Positions 26,383 through 33,183 of a DNA stretch of 63,188 nucleotides are shown here, one piece after another. A program made the position numbers and the translations under genes. Within the stretch, counting starts at the first letter, position 1, and each line of letters opens with the position of its first letter. The DNA comes from Flavobacteriaceae bacterium (lineage in GTDB: Bacteria; Bacteroidota; Bacteroidia; Flavobacteriales; Flavobacteriaceae): the NCBI GenBank assembly GCA_947457615.1, contig CANGWK010000018.1, positions 1 through 63,188 of the forward strand, given 5' to 3'. Under the pieces are notes generated by a model that saw only the letters and a list, made by a program, of their open reading frames with translations, was not told the DNA's origin and ran no database searches.

Positions 26383-26645
26383 GATATACTCCCGATGCCT
26401 TAAAAGATTTAACTTTTTGGGGGAAATCTGGCAATAAAACAATTCAGAAAAAAATAGTTTTGTTAATTGAAGATATAATAAAACATCCTTTTACTGGATT
26501 AGTAAAGCCAGAGCCTTTAAAGTATGAACTTACTGGAAAATGGTCTAGAAGAATAAATAATGAACATAGAATAATTTATAAAATTGTTGAAGAAAATGTA
26601 ATTGAAATTTTAGAAATTTTTTCTCTAAAAGGTCATTACAATTAA
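26373..26645 (+). CDS. YoeB-family mRNA interferase toxin (second copy)
   Basis: A 90-residue protein of the Txe/YoeB type. Conserved positions are retained: PEPLKYEL with Glu47, WSRRINNEHRIIY with Arg66 and the terminal GHYN with His88 and Tyr89, matching E. coli YoeB Glu46, Arg65, His83 and Tyr84. It is clearly different in sequence from the toxin at 6274-6531 and has a different kind of antitoxin, so the pair was not made by recent duplication. A weak inverted repeat follows at 26659-26707. Confidence 0.9.
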   Translation: MEIRYTPDALKDLTFWGKSGNKTIQKKIVLLIEDIIKHPFTGLVKPEPLKYELTGKWSRRINNEHRIIYKIVEENVIEILEIFSLKGHYN

Positions 26646-26658
26646 ATAACACATACTT

Positions 26659-26707
26659 AACCACGAAATACTTTAATTTCTCTGAAAAATTGCTGTAATT
26701 CGTGGTT
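26659..26707. repeat. Inverted repeat AACCACGAA...TTCGTGGTT
   Basis: Nine-base arms at 26659-26667 and 26699-26707 are separated by 31 AT-rich bases and followed by TTTAAA. It could end the toxin transcript, or be a degenerate member of an intergenic palindrome family sharing CACGAA and TTCGTG with the element at 32462-32574. Confidence 0.6.
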
Positions 26708-26722
26708 TTAAATTTATATATA

Positions 26723-28099
26723 ATGCCTCAAAACAAAATTATATTAGGATCTGAAGAATGGTGTTCATTTCCAGAACTTGGAATTCCCGCTATTAAAGCG
26801 CGTGTTGATTCAGGCGCTAAAACATCTGCATTACATGCAATCAACATTTCTCCATTTGTAAAAGAAGGAATTAATTGGGTGAAATTTGATATTAACCCAA
26901 TTCAGAACAATCTTAAAACAGTTATTCATTGTGAAGCATTGTTGATTGACAAACGCGTGGTGAAAAGTTCAAGTGGTTTTCGCGAACAACGCTACGTTAT
27001 TCAAACTAATATTACTATAGGAGGCGACATTTGGTCTATAGAAATGACGCTTACAAACCGTGATTCAATGGGTTTTAGAATGCTTTTAGGCAGAGAAGCC
27101 ATGAGCGGAAGAATTTTAGTTGACCCACAACAACAGTATTTATTAGGTCAAAATACTACGGAAAATCTAAAAGATTTATATATTGATGCAATTCCAAATA
27201 AAACAGGTTTACGAATTGGATTATTAGCCAGTAATCCCGATTTGTATAGCAATAAACGAATTATGGAAGCTGGCGAAATGCGTGGTCACGAAATGCACTT
27301 TCTAAATATTAAAGAATGTTACATGAAATTGGATGCAGTTAAACCTGAAATTCATTATCGAGGTGGAAAAGTTTTAGACAATTTTGATGCTATTATTCCA
27401 AGAATTCGTCCTAGCATAACTTTTTATGGGTGTGCTTTAACACGCCAATTTGAGGCTATGAAAGTCTATTGTTTGAATTCGGCTGCAGCCATAACCCAAT
27501 CTAGAGATAAACTTTTTTCACTTCAATTGCTATTAAGAAATGGTGTAGATATCCCAACTACTGGATTTGCTAATTCCCCTTTAGATACAGATGACTTGAT
27601 TAAAATGGTTGGTGGATCACCGCTAATTGTAAAATTATTGGAAGGAACGCAAGGAAAAGGAGTTGTTTTAGCCGAAACTAAAAAGGCTGCCGAATCGGTA
27701 ATTAATGCTTTTAAAAGTCTAAATGCAAATATATTAGTTCAAGAGTTTATTAAGGAAGCTAACGGAAAAGATTTACGCCTTTTTGTAGTTGATGGAAAAG
27801 TAGTTGCGGCAATACAAAGAGAAGCAGCACCTGGGGAATTTCGCGCTAATATTCATATGGGAGGAACTGCATCTATTGTAAAACCAACTTCAGATGAAAG
27901 AAGAATAGCAATTAAAGCTGCCAAAGCAATGGATTTAAGAATTGCAGGTGTCGACATTATTCGTTCTTCTAAAGGACCACTATTGCTAGAGGTTAACTCA
28001 TCACCGGGGTTGGAAGGAATTGAGGGAGCTACTAATAAAGACATCGCTGGAGAAATGATTAAAGCAATTGAGAATAATATTAAGAAAAAAATTTACTAA
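26723..28099 (+). CDS. rimK: RimB-RimK fusion: retropepsin-like domain plus ATP-grasp glutamate ligase
   Basis: The protein (458 residues from ATG 26723) has two parts. Residues 5-145 are the RimB or ATP-dependent zinc protease domain, a retropepsin-like fold with D29-S-G-A in [14 protein letters not shown]. Residues about 160-455 are a RimK-type ATP-grasp ligase with EGTQGKGV, the central [13 protein letters not shown] and metal-binding [15 protein letters not shown]. RimK adds glutamates to ribosomal protein S6 in E. coli; RimB trims them, so the fusion could both add and remove. The target here is unknown. A GTG at 26702 is rejected as start because it lies inside an inverted repeat. The DUF421 gene follows with no gap. 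Confidence 0.88.
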   Translation: MPQNKIILGSEEWCSFPELGIPAIKARVDSGAKTSALHAINISPFVKEGINWVKFDINPIQNNLKTVIHCEALLIDKRVVKSSSGFREQRYVIQTNITIGGDIWSIEMTLTNRDSMGFRMLLGREAMSGRILVDPQQQYLLGQNTTENLKDLYIDAIPNKTGLRIGLLASNPDLYSNKRIMEAGEMRGHEMHFLNIKECYMKLDAVKPEIHYRGGKVLDNFDAIIPRIRPSITFYGCALTRQFEAMKVYCLNSAAAITQSRDKLFSLQLLLRNGVDIPTTGFANSPLDTDDLIKMVGGSPLIVKLLEGTQGKGVVLAETKKAAESVINAFKSLNANILVQEFIKEANGKDLRLFVVDGKVVAAIQREAAPGEFRANIHMGGTASIVKPTSDERRIAIKAAKAMDLRIAGVDIIRSSKGPLLLEVNSSPGLEGIEGATNKDIAGEMIKAIENNIKKKIY

Positions 28100-28624
28100 A
28101 TGATAATTAATAATCCCTACTTGGATATTATTATAAGAAGTATTTCTGTATATTTTTTTATGATAATTGCTTTAAGGATATTTGGTAAAAAAGAATTATC
28201 TCAATTAAATACTGCCGATGTAATTTTAATTTTGCTCATCAGTAACTCGGTACAAAATGCAATGGTAGGAAGCAACACTTCGCTTTTAGGAGGAATTCTC
28301 GCAGCATTTGCATTGTTTGTAATCAATATTATTTTCAAGAAAATGATGTTGCATTCTAAATTTATTAAGGAAATGCTGCAAGATAAACCCGAAATATTAA
28401 TACATAATGGCAAAATAGAATTTAAAACACTAGCCAAATTAGGAATTTCTTCAGAGGAACTTCAAGAAGCAATGCGGGAACATGGAGTAGAACATTATAA
28501 AGAAATAAAACTTGCTATGTTTGAAATTGATGGTAGTATTAGTATTATTTCGGGAAATAAAAATTTAAAACAAACCCATCACAAAAGAAAAATACACAAA
28601 ACATTAGGAGATTTAAATAATTAA
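28100..28624 (+). CDS. DUF421 (YetF-type) membrane protein
   Basis: A 174-residue protein with hydrophobic helices at about 10-30, 38-57 and 61-80, followed by a soluble domain with KPEILIHNGKIEF and LGISSEELQEAMREHGV, the hallmark of the DUF421/YetF family. The biochemical role is unsettled; relatives in Bacillus spores interact with SpoVA proteins. The ATG begins directly after the rimK stop, so the two are co-translated, a link that may suggest a joint role. Confidence 0.85.
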   Translation: MIINNPYLDIIIRSISVYFFMIIALRIFGKKELSQLNTADVILILLISNSVQNAMVGSNTSLLGGILAAFALFVINIIFKKMMLHSKFIKEMLQDKPEILIHNGKIEFKTLAKLGISSEELQEAMREHGVEHYKEIKLAMFEIDGSISIISGNKNLKQTHHKRKIHKTLGDLNN

Positions 28625-28646
28625 TATTCTAATTATTACTTCCTAT

Positions 28647-29555
28647 CTAATCTAAAGGAAATTCTTTTCCGTCTTCCGCTAGATGCACATTTGGGAAAAT
28701 AGTTTGTGCTTCATTTTTAAACATTTCAATACTGCTATATCGTGTAGAATAATGACCTAAAATTAGGTTTTTAACATTTGCTTTAAGTGCAATAGTAGCA
28801 GCTTGCTTTGCAGTAGAATGCATGGTTTTTTCAGAAAGTTGTTCTTCACTTTCTAAAAAAGTGCTTTCGTGGTATAGGTAATCGGCATTTTGAATAATAG
28901 GAATAATACTTTCGTTGTACATGGTATCACTACAATAGGCGTAGGATTTTACTGGTATAGGAGGATAAGATAATTCAGAATTTTGAACCACCATGCCATT
29001 GTCTAGAGTAACATTGCCTCCATATTTTATTTTATTGAAATATACTTTATCAATATTATAATTTTCGATGGTTTCGATATTGAGTTTACGTTCAACATTT
29101 TTTTCTTGGAAAAGAAATCCGTTAGTATAGATGCGATGGCTTAAAGGAATAGTCTTTACAATTACTTTTTCATCTTCAAAAACCGTTACCGATTCTGTTG
29201 ATTCAAGTTCTTGAAAATAAAGATTATAACCAGTATAGGATCCCGAAGCCTTTAATTGTAATAAGATGATTTCTTTAATTCCTTTTGGTCCATAAACGTG
29301 TAAATCATTTTCGCGGTTAAGCAACATAAAAGTAGAAATTAACCCAATTAATCCATAAAAGTGGTCGCCATGAAGATGCGAAATGAAAATGTGATTGATC
29401 TTGGAAAACTTGATTTTGCTTTTGCGCAATTGCACTTGGGTTCCTTCGGCACAATCAATTAAGAACACTCTGTTTTTTATTTCTAAAACTTGAGAGGTTG
29501 GATTGGAGAAGGTTCTGGGTGTTGCGGCATAACAGCCAAGTATGGTTAGTTTCAA
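28647..29555 (-). CDS. rnz: Ribonuclease Z
   Basis: A 302-residue metallo-beta-lactamase-fold enzyme that trims tRNA 3' ends. The zinc motif HLHGDH is at residues 60-65 with FYGL after it, the exosite arm lies near 150-180, and the downstream metal ligands are in YCSDTMYN, HESTFLE and LGHYSTRY. The length is normal for the short form. It converges on the DUF421 gene with 22 bases between the stops. Two small genes of the same strand lie upstream. Confidence 0.96.
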   Translation of the reverse strand: MKLTILGCYAATPRTFSNPTSQVLEIKNRVFLIDCAEGTQVQLRKSKIKFSKINHIFISHLHGDHFYGLIGLISTFMLLNRENDLHVYGPKGIKEIILLQLKASGSYTGYNLYFQELESTESVTVFEDEKVIVKTIPLSHRIYTNGFLFQEKNVERKLNIETIENYNIDKVYFNKIKYGGNVTLDNGMVVQNSELSYPPIPVKSYAYCSDTMYNESIIPIIQNADYLYHESTFLESEEQLSEKTMHSTAKQAATIALKANVKNLILGHYSTRYSSIEMFKNEAQTIFPNVHLAEDGKEFPLD

Positions 29556-29728
29556 ATTTTTATTTTTGTTTTTTGGAAAAAATTACATTTAAAATGCTAA
29601 GAATGCGTTAGAAAATATATTAAAAAAATTATAGTTATTTCTAATATATCCTAAATAGAGATTAACAAATAACAAATAATATTTAATGCCGTTAAAATGT
29701 AAAACACTCTTTTACTAATATTAACTTA

Positions 29729-29929
29729 CTAGGTTTTGTCGTTTTCTATTTTACCCAGGCGAACCACTTGAAAGGCAACATAAATTAAGATTAAGCTATT
29801 TATAGCAATCTTTAAATAGTCAAATTCTTGTGTTTTAATTGCTTTAAATACGCGACTTGAGAGCAAAAAAGTTAAAACAAACAAAAAGACTACATAAATG
29901 TAAAGCAAAGTTTTATTATTAATTTTCAT
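29729..29929 (-). CDS. Small two-helix membrane protein, hypothetical
   Basis: A 66-residue protein with hydrophobic helices at about 8-24 and 38-58 and a charged tail. No family was recognised. It lies ten bases downstream of the STAS-like gene and is probably translated with it. The 173 bases after it, before rnz, are AT-rich with nothing recognisable. Confidence 0.6.
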   Translation of the reverse strand: MKINNKTLLYIYVVFLFVLTFLLSSRVFKAIKTQEFDYLKIAINSLILIYVAFQVVRLGKIENDKT

Positions 29930-29938
29930 GGGTTTGTT

Positions 29939-30271
29939 TTAAAATCCTAAATCGCGCTCTATCTCTTCCATTTCAATAATATCTTGGGCTTCTAGAATAG
30001 AGGGAACAACAGTTAATTGGGTTGGAATGGCATTAAAATCAATATCGGATGCAACTAAAACAAAGGATCTTTTCCCTTTGCAATGCACTTTAGATAAATC
30101 GGAAAATAATTTAATATCTTTTATTTCCACATTTTTATTGTGGGTAATATCTAGAATTAAATTTTGAGTTTTAAAAGTAGCGTGTTCGTGCGTTATTTTC
30201 TCCAAGAAATTTTGAATATTTCCTTGGGTATCTTTTATTATAGTGAAATGATCTTTTTGCTCTACTTTCAT
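29939..30271 (-). CDS. STAS-like small protein
   Basis: A 110-residue soluble protein. The spacing of hydrophobic strands (HFTIIKD, NLILDITHN, KRSFVLVAS) and the helix around IKLFSDLSKVH resemble the STAS or anti-sigma antagonist fold. It lacks an obvious DSxG phosphorylation motif. Homologues next to rnz in this group are, to my recollection, often labelled ribonuclease Z by mistake because of the neighbour; nothing in the sequence supports nuclease activity. It ends with DIIEMEEIERDLGF, a tail typical of the flavobacterial version. Confidence 0.65.
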   Translation of the reverse strand: MKVEQKDHFTIIKDTQGNIQNFLEKITHEHATFKTQNLILDITHNKNVEIKDIKLFSDLSKVHCKGKRSFVLVASDIDFNAIPTQLTVVPSILEAQDIIEMEEIERDLGF

Positions 30272-30292
30272 TGGGATATTAATAGAAGTAAT

Positions 30293-30658
30293 TTATAGTT
30301 CAATTATTATTAAATCTAATTCTTCGATTTTTGAAAATTGTTTGTCAGCGGTAACTAAAGGATAAGAATATACAATTGAGGTGGCTGCAATAATAGAATC
30401 TAGTAGTTTTAAATTATATTTTTTTCTTAATTCAATTGTTTTTTCTTTGATTTTAGTATTCCAATCAATAGAAAAACAATCACTAATTAGGCTATTTAAT
30501 TCTATTTCTTCCTTTTTTGTAATATTTTTAAATCCTAAAAGTTCTACTTCAGTTATAAAGGAAATTCCGAAGTTATAATTCAAAAAAGGTTTAACGATTT
30601 TGTTTCCTTCGTGTATGTAAATTAAAAAATTGGTGTCAGCTATAAAATCAATCTTCAT
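30293..30658 (-). CDS. PIN-domain (VapC-like) toxin
   Basis: A 121-residue PIN nuclease. The acidic residues are Asp8 in ADTNFLIY, Glu39 in TEVELLG, Asp87 in LLDSIIAA and Asp105 in VTADKQF, all in place, so it should be active. PIN toxins usually cut tRNA or rRNA. It overlaps the short antitoxin gene upstream by 11 bases. The pair lies between pyrB and the STAS-rnz group and looks like an insertion into a housekeeping run. Confidence 0.92.
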   Translation of the reverse strand: MKIDFIADTNFLIYIHEGNKIVKPFLNYNFGISFITEVELLGFKNITKKEEIELNSLISDCFSIDWNTKIKEKTIELRKKYNLKLLDSIIAATSIVYSYPLVTADKQFSKIEELDLIIIEL

Positions 30659-30815
30659 TTTTTCTTATTTCCAACTGATAATTAAGTCCATCTAAGTTTC
30701 TTTTTAACTTTCCGAAATGACTAGTCAAATTTCCTTTTATGGAAACCTTTTTCAATTTGGAGGTTAAAATTTTATCTATGTTTTTAGAGTTAGATTTATT
30801 TATTACAACAGTCAT
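30648..30815 (-). CDS. Antitoxin of the PIN toxin, 55 residues
   Basis: This short gene reads ATG at 30815 to TGA at 30648-30650. The product begins MTVVINKSNSKNIDKILTSK and has FGKLKRNLDGLNYQ near residues 34-47, the C-terminal pattern I recall from antitoxins paired with PIN toxins in Bacteroidota, where it packs on the toxin. The 11-base overlap with the toxin, the matching -7 box and the compact size support it. The N-terminal part would be the DNA-binding portion. Confidence 0.8.
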   Translation of the reverse strand: MTVVINKSNSKNIDKILTSKLKKVSIKGNLTSHFGKLKRNLDGLNYQLEIRKNED

Positions 30816-30834
30816 AATGGATTGCTTTTATTAA

Positions 30835-30842
30835 CAAATATA
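30835..30842 (-). promoter_or_regulatory. -7 box TATATTTG before the PIN antitoxin gene
   Basis: A perfect TAnnTTTG on the minus strand, 20 bases before the ATG at 30815 and 13 bases past the pyrB stop. It gives the toxin-antitoxin pair its own promoter, independent of pyrRB. Confidence 0.55.
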
Positions 30843-30855
30843 TAAAATAATTTCT

Positions 30856-31785
30856 TTACTGTTTAATTTTAGAAGCTAATAAATAAATAACTGCCATTCT
30901 AATTGCTACTCCGTTTTCTACTTGGTCTAAAATAACAGATTGTTGTGAATCGGCTACATCGGAGGTTATTTCTACTCCACGGTTTATAGGTCCCGGGTGC
31001 ATAATAACAATTTCTTTATTTAAAGAATCTAATAAAGCTTTGTCTACACCATATTGCTGTGCATATTCTCTTGTAGAAGGAAAGTAATTCACATCCATTC
31101 GTTCGTTTTGTACGCGAAGCATATTGGCAACATCGCACCATTCTAGTGCTTTTCTTAAATTGGATTCTACGGTAACTCCAAGGCTTTCTATATACTTAGG
31201 TATTAAAGTTTTAGGTCCGCAAACTTTTACTTCGGCACCTTGCATTTGCAAAGCATAAATATTAGAAAGTGCTACTCTTGAGTGTAAAACATCACCAACA
31301 ATTACCACTTTTTTTCCTGCAACTTCTCCTAATTTTTCACGAATTGAAAAACTATCCAATAAAGCCTGTGTTGGATGTTCGTGCGCACCATCTCCAGCAT
31401 TAATTATACTTGCTTTCACATTTTGCGAAAGGAAATAAGCCGCTCCAGGATTAGCATGACGCATTACTACCATATCGACTTTCATCGAAAGAATATTGTT
31501 AACAGTGTCAATCAGAGTTTCCCCTTTTTTGACCGAGGATTGTGCTTCAGAAAAACTAATAACATCTGCTGAAAGTCTTTTTTGGGCCAACTCAAAAGAC
31601 AATTTAGTTCGGGTACTATTTTCAAAAAAAATATTGGCAATGGTCATATCTCTTAAAGAAGGGACTTTTTTAATTGGGCGGTTGATGACTTCTTTAAAAT
31701 GATCGGCCGTTTCAAAAATTAAATCAATATCTTCTTTAACTAGGTATTTAATTCCTAATAAATGGTTTACACTTAATTCTTTCAT
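30856..31785 (-). CDS. pyrB: Aspartate carbamoyltransferase catalytic subunit
   Basis: A 309-residue enzyme that joins aspartate and carbamoyl phosphate in the first committed step of pyrimidine synthesis. The carbamoyl phosphate site STRT is at 57-60 followed by KLSFE, HPTQALLD begins at 137, and HPGPINRG lies near 265. It follows pyrR by 29 bases on the same strand, the normal arrangement. No regulatory pyrI gene is seen. Confidence 0.97.
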   Translation of the reverse strand: MKELSVNHLLGIKYLVKEDIDLIFETADHFKEVINRPIKKVPSLRDMTIANIFFENSTRTKLSFELAQKRLSADVISFSEAQSSVKKGETLIDTVNNILSMKVDMVVMRHANPGAAYFLSQNVKASIINAGDGAHEHPTQALLDSFSIREKLGEVAGKKVVIVGDVLHSRVALSNIYALQMQGAEVKVCGPKTLIPKYIESLGVTVESNLRKALEWCDVANMLRVQNERMDVNYFPSTREYAQQYGVDKALLDSLNKEIVIMHPGPINRGVEITSDVADSQQSVILDQVENGVAIRMAVIYLLASKIKQ

Positions 31786-31814
31786 TTATATAGTAGGTGT
31801 TGTGTTGTAAATTC

Positions 31815-32354
31815 TCAATTCGTAATTAAATACACTGCATCTTCTCCTTCATTTTCTAACCAGCAAACTTTTACTTTCTCACCATTGATGGCATCTACTT
31901 GACGACCTCGATAATCAGGTTGAATAGGTAAATGGCGACTAAAACGTCTGTCTATTAAGGTTAAAAGTTCCACTTCTGATGGTCTTCCAAAAGATTGAAT
32001 AGCGGTTAACGCTGCATTAATACTTCGTCCGGTATATAAAACATCATCAATAAAAACTACTTTTTTATTTTCAACTAAGAAATCTATTTGGGTTTTATTT
32101 GCTTCCAAAGGTTTTTCACCTCTGCGGAAATCATCTCTAAAAAAAGTGATGTCTAAAAATCCAAGAGAAATGTTTTGGATATTGTATTCTGTTTCTAGAA
32201 TATGTTGGATACGTTGTGCTAAGAATTTACCCCGTGGTTGCAACCCAATCAATACAGTATTCGAAAAATCGAGATGCTTCTCGATTAACTGGCAGGCCAA
32301 ACGATTTAATATTATAGTAACTTCTTTGGCAGAGAGCAATATTTTTTGACTCAT
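31815..32354 (-). CDS. pyrR: PyrR, uracil phosphoribosyltransferase / pyrimidine regulator
   Basis: A 179-residue type I phosphoribosyltransferase with the PRPP loop FIDDVLYTGRS at 101-111 and the PyrR-specific YRGRQVDAI segment. In Firmicutes PyrR binds pyr mRNA and causes attenuation; whether it regulates here is not shown. The large inverted repeat upstream lies before this gene and might be a candidate leader, but it resembles a dispersed repeat rather than a PyrR-binding stem. pyrB follows. Confidence 0.94.
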   Translation of the reverse strand: MSQKILLSAKEVTIILNRLACQLIEKHLDFSNTVLIGLQPRGKFLAQRIQHILETEYNIQNISLGFLDITFFRDDFRRGEKPLEANKTQIDFLVENKKVVFIDDVLYTGRSINAALTAIQSFGRPSEVELLTLIDRRFSRHLPIQPDYRGRQVDAINGEKVKVCWLENEGEDAVYLITN

Positions 32355-32461
32355 AGGAAGTGCTGTTTGGAGTGTAAAAGTAAATAAAAATATTGGAATT
32401 CAATTCAAAAAAGAAAAACTCCTAAATTGTGCAAATGCAATAATTATTTTTTTTACACATG

Positions 32462-32574
32462 AATTGCACGAATTTTCACAAATTTTATTTAATCTAAAAT
32501 TTACAAAAATTATATCTGCATTTAGATGATTCATGAAATTTTATGATTTAAAATTTGTGTGAATTCGTGCAATT
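32462..32574. repeat. Large imperfect inverted repeat between gpx and pyrR
   Basis: Arms at 32462-32487 and 32549-32574 match at 24 of 26 positions (AATTGCACGAATT, two mismatches, CACAAATTTTA), enclosing 61 bases that themselves hold AATCTAAA and TTTAGAT. It fills most of the gap between the start of pyrR and the end of gpx. It shares CACGAA with the element at 26659-26707, and similar sequences are common between genes in related genomes as far as I recall. Confidence 0.85.
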
Positions 32575-32593
32575 ATTGTCTGATTTAATAGAC

Positions 32594-33181
32594 TTATTTA
32601 TTAATCCAATCTACTATAGAAACATCCGTTGGAAGTACTTGTGGCGAAATAACTTTTTCTAATTCTCCTTTTTCGTTAATTAAATATTTCTGAAAATTCC
32701 ATTCCACATCGCTGTCTTGCAGACCATTTTTAGATTTTTGAGTTAAAAATTTATACACTTCGCACATATCAGCGCCTTTAACGGAAACCTTCTCCATCAT
32801 TGGAAAAGTTACTCCGTAATTAAGCTGGCAAAATTCACTAATTTCTTTACTAGTTCCTGGTTCTTGCGAAGCAAAATTATTAGCAGGAAATCCTACAATA
32901 ACAAAATTTTTCTCTTTGTATTTTTCATAGATAGCCTCCAAATCTTTGTATTGTGGTGTTAATCCACACTTAGAAGCGGTATTTACAATTAGGATTTTTT
33001 TTCCTTTCAAGGATGTAAAATCAAATTCTTTTCCGGTTAAATCTTTTACTTTGAACGAATAAATAGTTTCTTTAGTCATGACTTCTGTTTTAGATATTAA
33101 TTGAACTGGAGTTTCTTGCGCTTCATTTTTACAACTTGTAAAAATAGTAAGTGCCATTAGTAATAAAGTGATTTTTTTCAT
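32594..33181 (-). CDS. Glutathione peroxidase-family lipoprotein
   Basis: A 195-residue thiol peroxidase. A lipobox FTSC puts the lipid-modified cysteine at residue 17, so the mature protein is membrane-anchored on the periplasmic side. The active cysteine is Cys72 in NTASKCGLTPQY, a cysteine rather than selenocysteine, with later FPANNF and WNFQKYL completing the site. Such enzymes usually draw electrons from thioredoxin. It starts two bases after the ccsBA stop, so it may be made with the cytochrome c factor and help control periplasmic peroxide or thiol state. Confidence 0.93.
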   Translation of the reverse strand: MKKITLLLMALTIFTSCKNEAQETPVQLISKTEVMTKETIYSFKVKDLTGKEFDFTSLKGKKILIVNTASKCGLTPQYKDLEAIYEKYKEKNFVIVGFPANNFASQEPGTSKEISEFCQLNYGVTFPMMEKVSVKGADMCEVYKFLTQKSKNGLQDSDVEWNFQKYLINEKGELEKVISPQVLPTDVSIVDWINK

Positions 33182-33183
33182 GA

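Noticed and set aside
26702..26722. GTG at 26702 as start of the RimB-RimK protein
   Set aside because: It lies in the right arm of an inverted repeat and adds seven residues with no family match; ATG at 26723 is preferred.
29939..30271. Calling the small protein beside rnz a ribonuclease
   Set aside because: It has a STAS-like pattern and no metal-binding or nuclease motif; the name would come only from its neighbour.
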